Numbered from the stretch's first letter, positions 1-7,470 are shown. The stretch: DNA of 24,548 bases from Cyanobacteria bacterium UBA1221 (GCA_002309425.1 DBXD01000063.1:7272-31819); one strand, 5' to 3'. The notes: generated from the letters alone by a model not told the origin. A program made the numbers and translations.

Positions 1-56
1 CCGTTGAGGATGAAGATAAAAAGAAAAAAGAAGATAAAACAGATGAAGAAAAGTAA
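1..56 (+). CDS. C-terminal end of an upstream gene (partial)
   Basis: Reading from base 3, 17 codons run to a TAA stop at 54-56. The encoded tail is almost entirely Asp, Glu and Lys, a disordered charged C-terminus. The rest of the gene lies outside the window, so no function can be given. The same strand and the lysine/glutamate codon use fit the neighbouring genes. This could be chance, but the low-complexity charged tail and in-frame stop make a real C-terminus likely. Confidence 0.55.
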   Translation, partial: VEDEDKKKKEDKTDEEK

Positions 57-60
57 TACC

Positions 61-87
61 CTTATAAAAAATTTTAGTAGTTATAAG
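61..87. repeat. Small inverted repeat after the upstream partial gene
   Basis: CTTATAA (61-67) and TTATAAG (81-87) are perfect inverted 7-mers around a 13-nt loop, just after the stop at 54-56. The stem is all weak pairs apart from one G-C, and only three T follow. It could be a weak terminator or simply AT-rich noise. Confidence 0.25.
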
Positions 88-137
88 TTTACAGATATAT
101 TTTTTTATTGTAGTATTAGGGTAGAGTCATAGCATAA

Positions 138-1577
138 ATGGTAAAAATTTCTAAAATACAATTACTGCCGAATGTAAAAAAGTCCGGAAAAATTTTTTCC
201 AGACCGAGATTAAATGTATTTAAATTGGCACAATTTCCCGGGGCAGAAGTTTCTGAAAAATCAGAAGCGGTCTTAACAGGTATACGGGAGCCGCTTTCTC
301 TGTTCCAATTACAGCAAAAACTCGAGGCGGTGAAGGAAGGGTTCAAGGATACAGTAAGAAACGTATTTCCCGATGTTACATTATCAGGCAAATCGGTACT
401 TTTAGATTTAAATAATGTAACTCAAAGACTCTTAAATCAAATAAAAGATAAAAGGTTACTGCATAAAAAATATTTGAAAGATATTATAACTTCATATTCT
501 AATCAGACTAAGATTCCATACCTGAATAAATTGTGTTCTGATGTTCCTCCAAAACAGGTTTATACATTCTTCAGCGACTCTGTGATTATGTCTCCGAGGC
601 TTTTGGTACATTACATTAAAGGGGAAAATACTGTTTCGCATCATAACAACGTAAATAATTTAAGAAAGATTTATTCTTCTTGTTCCATTGATGAATTATT
701 TAACAAAAAAAAAGAAATACTGGCTGAATTTTGCGAATATACAAATACGGATTATTTAGTTCCTGATTATAAATTTTCAAAAGCGAAGATAAAAAGGCTA
801 AAACACCTTACTGAAAAGTATGATGCAATAGATGATCTATTAAGAAAACACAATATACATACTTCTGCGATTGAAGCCTTGTTTTATTCGGGAATAGAAA
901 AATGCTCTAAAGCAGGTGATATCTTACCGAATAAAGATATAATGTTAGGATTTTCCAATGTTTATGACAGAAATTTGAAAAAAAATATCCCTGCAATTTT
1001 ATCCTTTGCAAATACCGATGTAGGGTATCGATTTAAGTCCTACAGATATGATGAAGATTTAATTTTAAATATTGAAAAATACAAAAAACAAGTTGCACAT
1101 TATATAAAGACAAAAAATTATAAGTCTATAAATGATTTGGACAATAAAATTCTTGAATATTTGAAAAAAATAGAGGTTTCAGAAGTATATATCGAGCCAA
1201 AAGATATGGCCGAATTACGAAAAGAAATGGAAAAATGTCCTGATATGACTGCGGAAAAAATAGCGGAGGTTTTAAATAATTCAAAAAACGATATTGTATA
1301 TTACCTAAAAAATCTAAAAAATTATAATATTAAAAGATATTATAATGCTTCAATACCTTTGATAAAGTGTCTGAAAGAGTTTGGTAAAACAAACGGGATA
1401 AATGAAGCATATACGGAAGCTTTGGCGTTTAATAATGTGCAGCATTCTCCGGTAGGAATGTATATAAGAAACGGTTTTGAACCAATTTCTGTTTCTATGG
1501 AAGAAATTGAAAAAGAGTTATATTCAAAAGCCGGATTTGACTGCAAAAGGTCTGTTTGGCTGGTTTACAAATCGTAA
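138..1577 (+). CDS. Hypothetical protein with GNAT-like C-terminal domain
   Basis: This 479-aa protein has no signal peptide or membrane segment. The first 390 residues are Lys/Asn-rich, apparently helical, and not recognised. Residues about 395-455 resemble the last part of a GNAT acetyltransferase: a helix with a Leu-Lys-Glu face, then N-x-x-x-SPVGMYIRNGFEP, matching the family pattern in which an Asn precedes a Tyr and an N-G-F turn. The acetyl-CoA loop (Q/R-x-x-G-x-G/A) upstream is not obvious, so activity is doubtful. The N-terminus is basic and contains Q-F-P-G near residue 32, loosely like the F-x-G tag seen in genes further downstream. The ATG at 138 has no clear Shine-Dalgarno sequence. 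It ends 66 nt before the RiPP precursor candidate, and whether it belongs to that system is unknown. Confidence 0.6.
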   Translation: MVKISKIQLLPNVKKSGKIFSRPRLNVFKLAQFPGAEVSEKSEAVLTGIREPLSLFQLQQKLEAVKEGFKDTVRNVFPDVTLSGKSVLLDLNNVTQRLLNQIKDKRLLHKKYLKDIITSYSNQTKIPYLNKLCSDVPPKQVYTFFSDSVIMSPRLLVHYIKGENTVSHHNNVNNLRKIYSSCSIDELFNKKKEILAEFCEYTNTDYLVPDYKFSKAKIKRLKHLTEKYDAIDDLLRKHNIHTSAIEALFYSGIEKCSKAGDILPNKDIMLGFSNVYDRNLKKNIPAILSFANTDVGYRFKSYRYDEDLILNIEKYKKQVAHYIKTKNYKSINDLDNKILEYLKKIEVSEVYIEPKDMAELRKEMEKCPDMTAEKIAEVLNNSKNDIVYYLKNLKNYNIKRYYNASIPLIKCLKEFGKTNGINEAYTEALAFNNVQHSPVGMYIRNGFEPISVSMEEIEKELYSKAGFDCKRSVWLVYKS

Positions 1578-1643
1578 TATCAGTTTGATTTTTAATATAC
1601 TCTTAGTTACCATGTATATGTCGTACAGCAAAGGAGGTCTTAT

Positions 1644-1868
1644 ATGCCGTGGATTCGTAAAGTTGGATTAAATGTAGGAAGCAAACCAAGCAGATTGTTG
1701 CAGCCCAATGGTAAAAAGCCGAATGTTCCGGGTAGAAAAAAATTAGGATTACCTGCAAGAAAAGAATTACAGCCTCATGCATCCGAACAGCCAAAAAAGA
1801 ATACATTTAAAGCAACAACGTGTAATGACTATGAACCCTATGATTATTGTTCACCATTATTCCCGTAG
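1644..1868 (+). CDS. Candidate RiPP precursor peptide
   Basis: This 74-aa peptide has the best ribosome-binding site in the area: AAAGGAGGT at 1630-1638, 6 nt before ATG. Residues 1-57 are Lys/Arg/Pro-rich with no hydrophobic signal, like a leader. The last 15 residues switch abruptly to an acidic, aromatic core with Cys60, Asp62, Tyr63, Glu64, Tyr66, Asp67, Tyr68 and Cys69, ending in P-L-F-P. A radical SAM/SPASM gene begins 15 nt after its stop and a PqqD-like gene follows, the usual order of a radical-SAM RiPP operon. The two Cys spaced C-x8-C among Asp/Glu could take thioether bonds (ranthipeptide-like); a Glu-Tyr or Tyr-centred crosslink is also possible. A weak promoter (TTGATT at 1585, TACCAT at 1608) may lie just upstream. 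Alternatively it is an unrelated small basic protein. The RiPP role is inferred from context. Confidence 0.72.
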   Translation: MPWIRKVGLNVGSKPSRLLQPNGKKPNVPGRKKLGLPARKELQPHASEQPKKNTFKATTCNDYEPYDYCSPLFP

Positions 1869-1883
1869 GGTTTATAAGAAACA

Positions 1884-3095
1884 ATGTTGAAAAAGCAGTA
1901 CATACAATCAGCATTTGAATTATTAATCGGAGAAAGCAAAAAAACTTTTTTAGGCGAAAAAAGTTCTTGTATGCAAAAATACAAAAATAGTTTGCCTGTC
2001 GGGTTTTGTCATGACTATCCGAATACGGTGTCTTTGAAAGTCACTGCTGACTGTAATTTGCGCTGCAAACATTGTTATTATTCCGGAGAGCCAACTCTTT
2101 ACAATCCCCAAGATGATTTTTCCACGGAAGATATCTTTGAACTTATTGATTTTTTAGTTGATGATTTTAATATTCTCACTTTGACATTAACCGGCGGAGA
2201 ACCTTTTTTAAGAGAAGATTTTATAAACATAGTTGCTCACGCAAAAGAAAAAAATCTTCCGTTGGTGATACAAACAAACGGAACGATTTTAACAGAAAAG
2301 GATATAAAAAATTTAAGTGAAATACTTTACCCAAAAACGGATGTTATACATATAAGTTTAGAAGGTGCGAATAAAAATGCTCACGATAGTATTCGGGGGA
2401 AAGGGACCTTTGACAAAGCTATAGAATCGATAAAACTGTTAAAAAAATATAGTTTACCTGTTCAAATTAATTCAACCCTGACTTCTGTTAGTGCACCTAA
2501 TTTAGAAAATCTTTTTGAATTATGTGATAGTTTAAATGTAAACAGGCTTTCTATTTCAAAGTTTCATGTTTGTCACGAAAATCATAAATATTTAGACGTG
2601 ATTTTAGAAGATACAATTTATTGCGCTCATAAGATTTTAGAAAAAATGAAAAAATATCCTCATATTTTTGCAAAAACAAAAATAGTTGATATATACGATT
2701 TTCTAAAATTAGATGAAGGCCGAAAAATTCTGGACGAATACTTGGACAAACATCCGAAAAAGATACATGAAGAAACTTGTCTGAGTTGTCATAATCATAA
2801 TAAACTTGTAATTTCGGCAAAGGGTGATGTATTTTTGTGTTCAACATACGAATCGGAAGATACTACTTTAGGAAATTTACATGAATCAGATTTTTATGAA
2901 ATATGGGAAAGACGTTTATCAAATCCGTATTTCCAAAAACGTAATTTATCAACAGTTAAATGCAAAGACTGCAAATATATAACTTTATGCGGAGCAGGCT
3001 GTTTGGCAAGTGCCTACAAGGAATACGGTGATATAAATATGGCACCTGCGGAATGTCCGTATTTCAAAGAATATTTGAGGAGGTTAAATGAATAA
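1884..3095 (+). CDS. Radical SAM/SPASM peptide-modifying enzyme
   Basis: This 403-aa enzyme has the radical SAM cluster motif CNLRCKHC (Cys57, Cys61, Cys64) and the SAM-binding TGGEP (103-107). The C-terminal SPASM domain is complete: Cys299 and Cys302, then Cys319 in C-x11-G-x4-C spacing, then C-x2-C-x5-C-x3-C at 360, 363, 369 and 373, and a final Cys391. This should bind two auxiliary Fe-S clusters, as in enzymes that crosslink ribosomal peptides (PqqE, anSME, thioether and cyclophane synthases). About 50 residues precede the barrel. It lies 15 nt after the small peptide gene, with no strong Shine-Dalgarno sequence, so it is probably translationally coupled. It overlaps the PqqD-like gene by 8 nt. 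It most likely installs a crosslink in the 1644-1868 peptide. The exact chemistry cannot be read from sequence. Confidence 0.93.
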   Translation: MLKKQYIQSAFELLIGESKKTFLGEKSSCMQKYKNSLPVGFCHDYPNTVSLKVTADCNLRCKHCYYSGEPTLYNPQDDFSTEDIFELIDFLVDDFNILTLTLTGGEPFLREDFINIVAHAKEKNLPLVIQTNGTILTEKDIKNLSEILYPKTDVIHISLEGANKNAHDSIRGKGTFDKAIESIKLLKKYSLPVQINSTLTSVSAPNLENLFELCDSLNVNRLSISKFHVCHENHKYLDVILEDTIYCAHKILEKMKKYPHIFAKTKIVDIYDFLKLDEGRKILDEYLDKHPKKIHEETCLSCHNHNKLVISAKGDVFLCSTYESEDTTLGNLHESDFYEIWERRLSNPYFQKRNLSTVKCKDCKYITLCGAGCLASAYKEYGDINMAPAECPYFKEYLRRLNE

Positions 3096-3369
3096 AAACA
3101 CGGTATTATCATTAGCTCCGCATGTTCTGAAACGAATGGAATATTCGCTTGATACTTTCTATTTATTAAATTTAGAAAATGATGAAATGTGGACCGGCAA
3201 TTATTCTTCATATTTAATAATAGATAAATTAAACGGTAAGGATAATATTGGTACTGTTATCAGAAACTTGGCGGAAAAATTTGAAGATTTTTCGTACGAA
3301 GAGTTGTATAATTCGGCAAAGACAATTTTTCAGGAATTATTAGATAAAAATTTTATAGTATCGGATTAA
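3088..3369 (+). CDS. PqqD-like RiPP recognition element protein
   Basis: This 93-aa protein matches the PqqD pattern: an N-terminal beta strand pair with L-L-N-L-E-N-D-E (residues about 25-32), the conserved turn region leading to N-Y-S-S-Y-L-I-I-D-K-L-N-G (38-50), then helices ending in a hydrophobic L-L-D-K-N-F-I. Such stand-alone RRE domains bind the leader of a precursor peptide and deliver it to the partner radical SAM enzyme. It overlaps the end of the radical SAM gene (ATG at 3088, stop of the previous gene at 3093-3095), and GAGGAGG just upstream acts as its ribosome-binding site. That coupling supports a working complex of the two proteins. It is shorter and more acidic than the leader peptide candidate, which fits binding to a basic leader. 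No transporter or leader protease follows. Confidence 0.82.
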   Translation: MNKNTVLSLAPHVLKRMEYSLDTFYLLNLENDEMWTGNYSSYLIIDKLNGKDNIGTVIRNLAEKFEDFSYEELYNSAKTIFQELLDKNFIVSD

Positions 3370-3398
3370 TAAAAATAGATTATGTCTTTTTGAATAGC

Positions 3399-3430
3399 AA
3401 AAAAATTTTTTCACGGGTTTTTGATATGAT
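3399..3430 (+). promoter_or_regulatory. A-tract/T-tract element directly upstream of the PRTase-like gene
   Basis: A7T6 (3399-3411) is followed by CACGGGTTTTTGATATGAT and then the ATG at 3431, a gap of 19 nt. No Shine-Dalgarno is present. The same layout is found before four other genes in this window (5676, 5797, 7402 and 7502), so it is probably a shared promoter for transcripts with little or no leader. Confidence 0.45.
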
Positions 3431-4309
3431 ATGCGAGTTAATTTTATAAAAAATATTATTTCAAACCGTAATGTAAATAATTATAATTGCGAAATAACCG
3501 GACTTCATCCTGCTTTTAAGGGTGAATTTCCCGGGGATACTTTTTTTAGAAAGGAAGATTCATTTAAAAAGTTTAAATATTTTACGGTTGATGAGTACAA
3601 TCAGTTGTCGGAAGATGAAACAGATGAAATTAATGAATCTTTTTATGGAGAATTTGATGAATCTTTTGACACTGCTTTGATGTACCATGAAGTTGCAGCA
3701 GAGGGAATCAGGCAAACTTTAGACCATCTTGTCGGTGCCGGTAAATATGTTTTCATTCCTATCGGACGTTCGGTATCTTCTATAGGGAAATGTCTGAGTT
3801 ATAAAATAGGAGATGATAATGTTAAATTATTACCGATGTCAGAAGCTTCAAGGTTTTTGGATTTGGAAAAATGTGAAGAAGATTTTGAAGTGTTTTGCAG
3901 ATATCTTGATTCAATAGGATTATCAAAAAATGAAATAGAAAACTCCGGAAAGATGTATATTTTTACTGATTATTGCCGTACAGGTAAATCATTATCCGGT
4001 GCAAAAAACCTTATACAATCCGATAAGATTTTTGGTAAACAAAATAATGTCGTAATCGTAAATGTACTTGACCTTTTGACAAACGTTCAGCCGGGTAAAA
4101 TAAATAAGGAGATGGCTTCTGTTAATAACTATGATTTTCGGGACAGGTTGGAAGAAATGTTTAGTAATGGTGAATTTAACCAATACTCTCTTGTAAATCG
4201 GTGTACTAACCTTGGGGACACTGCTGAGGCTGTCATAAAGCCTGAAAATTACAACCATAAGACCAAATGCTTCTTGTTTGCTCTTTTGGATGATGAAATG
4301 AACAAATAA
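3431..4309 (+). CDS. FxG-tagged protein with phosphoribosyltransferase-like motifs
   Basis: This 292-aa soluble protein carries the N-terminal tag PAFKGEF (F29-K30-G31) after a basic, Asn-rich stretch. Two segments look like a phosphoribosyltransferase fold: a strand and loop V-F-I-P-I-G-R-S-V-S-S (107-117), like the first PRTase loop, and M-Y-I-F-T-D-Y-C-R-T-G-K-S-L (175-188), which parallels the PRPP motif (hydrophobic strand, D-D, T-G-x-T/S), with Asp180 followed by Tyr instead of the second acid. Residues 38-80 are strongly acidic. No substrate can be named. The stop lies 110 nt from the convergent deiminase-like gene. The upstream A/T-tract promoter element separates it from the RiPP operon. 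The family call is a motif-level guess; the gene itself is secure. Confidence 0.55.
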   Translation: MRVNFIKNIISNRNVNNYNCEITGLHPAFKGEFPGDTFFRKEDSFKKFKYFTVDEYNQLSEDETDEINESFYGEFDESFDTALMYHEVAAEGIRQTLDHLVGAGKYVFIPIGRSVSSIGKCLSYKIGDDNVKLLPMSEASRFLDLEKCEEDFEVFCRYLDSIGLSKNEIENSGKMYIFTDYCRTGKSLSGAKNLIQSDKIFGKQNNVVIVNVLDLLTNVQPGKINKEMASVNNYDFRDRLEEMFSNGEFNQYSLVNRCTNLGDTAEAVIKPENYNHKTKCFLFALLDDEMNK

Positions 4310-4317
4310 TATTTTAT

Positions 4318-4355
4318 GAGATTCTTCAGTCGTTTCATTCTATCAGAAAGACATG
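4318..4355 (-). repeat. Degenerate copy of the TCATTCTGAG intergenic repeat
   Basis: GAGATTCTTC at 4318-4327, then a diverged middle, then CAGAAAGACATG ending at 4355, is the reverse complement, with several changes, of the left half of the element at 22151-22242 (CATGTCATTCTGAG ... CGAAGAATATC). It sits in the gap between two convergent genes, the usual place for such repeats. Only one arm is recognisable. Confidence 0.5.
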
Positions 4356-4419
4356 GTTGTTTTATCTGTGCGAAATGCCAAAATGTTCCCAACGACTTAT
4401 TCACTTACATACATTTATT

Positions 4420-5676
4420 CTATGCGGGAATTTCCGCTGCGGAGCAGTGGACTCCTCCTTCATAACGGAATAATTTTTCTGTTAATCTCTCACTGATAAA
4501 ATGAACGTTTTCTTTATCAACGTATGGTGAAATACTTTCAAGGAATAAATTTCTGAAACTCAGTCCGGTTTTTTCTTCTATTTCCGCTGTTATTCCAAGC
4601 CGCCTGTCCAAAAGCGGAGCATTTGTTATATAAACAATTTTACCGTTTTTGTCTTTGAATGTAATTGCATTTAAGAAATTGTTGTCATAAAACTTTTCCC
4701 ATTCTACTCCGATTGTTTTATCTTTTTCTACCATTACACGCTCTAATGCGATGTGCCCCCTGATAATTTTCTGCATTTCTTTCGGGTATGATTTAGCATA
4801 TTCCTCTATTGCTTTCATATTATTTTCAAAATTTGTAAGCAATTTCGATTCTTTTTCAGGAGATTTTACTCCATGAAGATAATAATAATTTCCGGGAACC
4901 TTTATTGGGTTAAACCCGTATTTTTTAAGTGCCTCAAAAATCTTTTCCTCATTTTCCTGAGGTTTGTATTTGTCGTATTGTTCTGTTAACTCAAATTTCA
5001 TAAGAGCAACTTTTATTTTATTTGTGATGTCCTGATATTTTTCTGTTTCAGATGGGGTAAGGTTGTTTTGCGCAAGCAGATTTTTGTACCCATTATATAA
5101 TTTATTCAGGCTTTCAGTAGTTGCTTTATTGTCTGCAAGGAGAACATTCCCGTTATCAAGCGGTCTCAGGAATAAATCAATGTGATAATCAAGTTTCGGA
5201 ACGGGACATATTTCATCCGCATCATGAAAAACTTTCAGCATTTCTTCAGGCAAGATAAGTTTATCATTTGATAATAAAAGTTTTCTTTTACCGTTTACAT
5301 TGCAGTTAAAGTAATTCCCGCCTCTGATATGCGGGGCAGACTGTAAGGGTTTAAGTTTTAATTGCCTGCCTATTCCATCGGCACAGCTTCTCAGGACTCT
5401 TTTTAAAAAATCTCTTGAAAAATCAAACAATACAGCCTTGTCTTTCAGGAACGTAAAATAGTCTTGTGCCCAGAGGATGCTGTTTCGTTCGGTTAGAGTT
5501 CCGTATTCTTTTCTGATAGAGTTTGATACTATATTTGGAATATAAACATCAAGATTATATTGGCTTGCAAATGCTCGTATTTCCCGTGCGCAATCCCTGT
5601 TTGTCGCAAAAAGCCCTTTGAGTTGTCTTGCATCGTATCCTGTAAATGTCTGATTTTTGTTGTAATTAATTTGCAT
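4420..5676 (-). CDS. FxG-tagged deiminase-like (guanidino-group-modifying) enzyme
   Basis: This 418-aa protein begins with the tag NQTFTGYD (F11-T12-G13). I read the catalytic layout of the guanidino-group-modifying superfamily (agmatine deiminase, peptidylarginine deiminase, arginine deiminase): W-A-Q-D (69-72; family W-x-x-D), I-R-G-G-N (117-121; family E-G-G-N), Y-H-I-D (164-167; the His-x-Asp pair), and E-G-G-V-H-C-S (406-412) with Cys411 as the nucleophile near the very end, where agmatine deiminases have G-G-G-I-H-C. The order and spacing fit the fold, and all four catalytic positions are kept. Typical agmatine deiminases are about 350 aa; the extra length is a Lys/Glu-rich insert at about 195-260. 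Substrate (peptidyl-arginine, free guanidine or other) is unknown. There is no signal peptide. It is divergently transcribed from the next gene, with about 120 nt between them. Confidence 0.65.
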   Translation of the reverse strand: MQINYNKNQTFTGYDARQLKGLFATNRDCAREIRAFASQYNLDVYIPNIVSNSIRKEYGTLTERNSILWAQDYFTFLKDKAVLFDFSRDFLKRVLRSCADGIGRQLKLKPLQSAPHIRGGNYFNCNVNGKRKLLLSNDKLILPEEMLKVFHDADEICPVPKLDYHIDLFLRPLDNGNVLLADNKATTESLNKLYNGYKNLLAQNNLTPSETEKYQDITNKIKVALMKFELTEQYDKYKPQENEEKIFEALKKYGFNPIKVPGNYYYLHGVKSPEKESKLLTNFENNMKAIEEYAKSYPKEMQKIIRGHIALERVMVEKDKTIGVEWEKFYDNNFLNAITFKDKNGKIVYITNAPLLDRRLGITAEIEEKTGLSFRNLFLESISPYVDKENVHFISERLTEKLFRYEGGVHCSAAEIPA

Positions 5677-5709
5677 ATCGGGTATAAAACACGTAAAAAA
5701 ATTTTTTTT
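5677..5709 (-). promoter_or_regulatory. A-tract/T-tract element upstream of the deiminase-like gene
   Basis: On the minus strand A8T7 (5709-5695) is followed by ACGTGTTTTATACCCGAT and then the ATG at 5676, a gap of 18 nt. TTTATA lies where a -10 box for a leaderless transcript would be. It shares the T-tract, G-TTTT box and spacing with the element at 3399-3430. Confidence 0.45.
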
Positions 5710-5770
5710 GCCGTTTAATTTTAAAAATAAAAAAAATTTTATAAAAAACTCGTATTTAGGGCAAATTTTA

Positions 5771-5796
5771 TTTTTTTGTGTTTTTATATTGATGTG
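5771..5796 (+). promoter_or_regulatory. T-tract element upstream of the ART-like gene
   Basis: T7 (5771-5777) is followed by GTGTTTTTATATTGATGTG and the ATG at 5797, a gap of 19 nt. TATATT at 5785-5790 ends 6 nt before the ATG, as expected if transcription starts at the start codon. This layout supports ATG 5797 over the TTG at 5776, which lies inside the T-tract. Confidence 0.4.
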
Positions 5797-6705
5797 ATGT
5801 GTGCAATATTTTGTTTAAATAATATAGATATACATAAACCTCAGATAGTAACGTTTACAGGAAAACGCCCTCCTTTAAATTTGCAAAAAGTCGGAGAAAC
5901 ACTTTATCATGATTATTTTGAAAGACAGGTGTCCCCTTTTGATAATCCCATTATGTATCAATATTTGGCAAAAGATTCTAAAAAACTCGATTCTTTATTA
6001 AAGAAATTATATAAAAATAAATTTGCCCGGTACGATAAAATGCTTAAAGATAACAACATAGCAAAAAAACATCGTGTATTGCTGGTTGATCCGGGTTTTA
6101 CTTCACACATAGAAGAATTTGTTCGTTTTGTAAATGAAAAAAAGATAGATACAACAAAAATTACACCGTTTAATTTGAGAAAGAGTTTTTCAGAATATTT
6201 GGGTACAGAAACCGTATACAGAGGTTTAAATTCTCCCGAATATGATTTTCTGATTCCCGAATTAGAAGAAAAAGGTATTTACCCTCAATACAGAGAAAAA
6301 CAAGACGAGGTTTTGGCTTCAATAAAATATTACTTATCAACGAAGGCCGGACCGATAAGAAATGTTTTTTCAAAAATCAGAACCGTAATTGGCGGTAAAC
6401 ATACAGAATTTATACCGGTCAGTTCAATATATGATATTGCTGCATCCGTTCCCAAAGGCAGTAATTCTGCAAAAACTCCCGTTACTGTGGTAAAGACGGA
6501 AATTCCGAAGATTTCTGTAATAAGACAAAGTGGAGATTTTAGCCAGAGGTTTCCGGCGCCGGTAGAAAAGATAATTATTGGAGATAAAGAATATCCCTAT
6601 GCTACTCAACGTGCTGAGATAGAGGCATTTGTACCGTTCCATATTCCGACAAAAAAAGCGGAATATACAGTAGATACACATACACCTGACTACAAATGGA
6701 ACTAA
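5797..6705 (+). CDS. FxG-tagged ADP-ribosyltransferase-like protein
   Basis: This is a 302-aa protein from ATG 5797. An upstream in-frame TTG at 5776 is rejected because it falls in the promoter-like T-tract. The N-terminus carries the tag QIVTFTGKR (F20-T21-G22). The C-terminal half fits the R-S-E layout of arginine-type ADP-ribosyltransferases: E-T-V-Y-R-G-L (138-144) with Arg142, F-I-P-V-S-S (205-210) as the S-T-S strand, and A-E-I-E-A-F-V-P-F (273-281) with an intact E-x-E (Glu274, Glu276) followed by the usual V-P turn. Such enzymes move ADP-ribose from NAD to arginine or other residues and are often toxins or effectors. The identity between motifs is too low to name a family. It converges with a second ART-like gene 22 nt downstream. 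Confidence 0.55.
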   Translation: MCAIFCLNNIDIHKPQIVTFTGKRPPLNLQKVGETLYHDYFERQVSPFDNPIMYQYLAKDSKKLDSLLKKLYKNKFARYDKMLKDNNIAKKHRVLLVDPGFTSHIEEFVRFVNEKKIDTTKITPFNLRKSFSEYLGTETVYRGLNSPEYDFLIPELEEKGIYPQYREKQDEVLASIKYYLSTKAGPIRNVFSKIRTVIGGKHTEFIPVSSIYDIAASVPKGSNSAKTPVTVVKTEIPKISVIRQSGDFSQRFPAPVEKIIIGDKEYPYATQRAEIEAFVPFHIPTKKAEYTVDTHTPDYKWN

Positions 6706-6727
6706 TATTTTTCCCCATATAAGATTT

Positions 6728-7402
6728 TTACTTTAATTTCAATTTTTTGTTAAGAAAAAATGACTGACATAATTTTCTGACTTTGTTTAATATTAGATTC
6801 AGGTCCGATATATTTTCCGGTTCTGTATATAGCAGTTTTATGAGTTTGTAATTTACATTGCCGCTTACTTTTTTTGTTCCGGTACAGATAAACCTTGAAT
6901 ATCTGTGAAATATGTAATTACGTCCTCTGCTTATTTTTTTCGATTTTTTAGGAACAGTTATTTCATATATAATACCGTTTTGTTGGGCAAATTGTTCAGC
7001 CAGCCATTTCGTATCGGTTGAATAGGCATATTCCGGCATGTACAAGATGTCCCCGAATTTGAGATTTTGTGCATTTTGGTATAAACTTTTTATCCATGGT
7101 GATGCCTCATCAGAGATGGGTTTAGGTATCCCTCTCCATACGATTAGTTCTCTGTCGGTTGGTTTAAGAAGTTCAAATTCGGTATCGGTCTGCTTAACGA
7201 GTTTATCTAACGGCATACCAAGAACTTTTTCCTCAAATCTTGGTTTTGGTTTCCCGTCCCATTCAAAGAAAAAATGATTAACATCCGTTAAATCAAAACT
7301 TTTACGGACTTCTTCTGCTTGGTTTAGTTCTTTGTGGTGTTTTTTCAATATATTTTGTCTGTATATCTGACAAAGTAAAGGTTTATTTTCTGTAAGTTTC
7401 AT
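6728..7402 (-). CDS. ADP-ribosyltransferase-like protein lacking the catalytic E-x-E
   Basis: I start this 224-aa protein at the ATG at 7402. An in-frame ATG at 7498 would add 32 Phe/Lys-rich residues but reads through the A/T-tract promoter element, so it is unlikely. The fold signature is L-I-V-W-R-G-I-P (86-93, Arg90), Y-A-Y-S-T-D (125-130, S-T strand), and I-I-Y-E-I-T-V-P-K (144-152). In active enzymes an E-x-E precedes the next strand; here the aligned stretch is G160-R161-N162 before YIFHRYSRF, so the catalytic Glu looks replaced by Asn. It may be an inactive or retargeted relative. No F-x-G tag is present, unlike its neighbours. It is divergent from the gene at 7502, and the two share about 100 nt of A/T-tract DNA. 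Confidence 0.55.
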   Translation of the reverse strand: MKLTENKPLLCQIYRQNILKKHHKELNQAEEVRKSFDLTDVNHFFFEWDGKPKPRFEEKVLGMPLDKLVKQTDTEFELLKPTDRELIVWRGIPKPISDEASPWIKSLYQNAQNLKFGDILYMPEYAYSTDTKWLAEQFAQQNGIIYEITVPKKSKKISRGRNYIFHRYSRFICTGTKKVSGNVNYKLIKLLYTEPENISDLNLILNKVRKLCQSFFLNKKLKLK

Positions 7403-7437
7403 TATGGAAAAATTAAAAGCTGTAAAAAAAAATTTTT
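7403..7437 (-). promoter_or_regulatory. A-tract/T-tract element upstream of the second ART-like gene
   Basis: On the minus strand A5T9 (7437-7424) is followed by a 21-nt spacer beginning ACAGCTTTTAAT and then the ATG at 7402. TTTAAT could be a -10 box. There is no Shine-Dalgarno sequence. It is the longest spacing of the five similar elements. Confidence 0.35.
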
Positions 7438-7470
7438 GCTTATAGAATTTACAAAACTTATAAAACCCGC

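Noticed and set aside
1477..1671. 64-codon open frame overlapping the end of the 479-aa gene
   Set aside because: It overlaps two better-supported genes in another frame and has no ribosome-binding site.
5776..5796. TTG start for the first ART-like gene
   Set aside because: It lies inside the T-tract promoter element; the ATG at 5797 keeps the same tract-to-start spacing as its neighbours.
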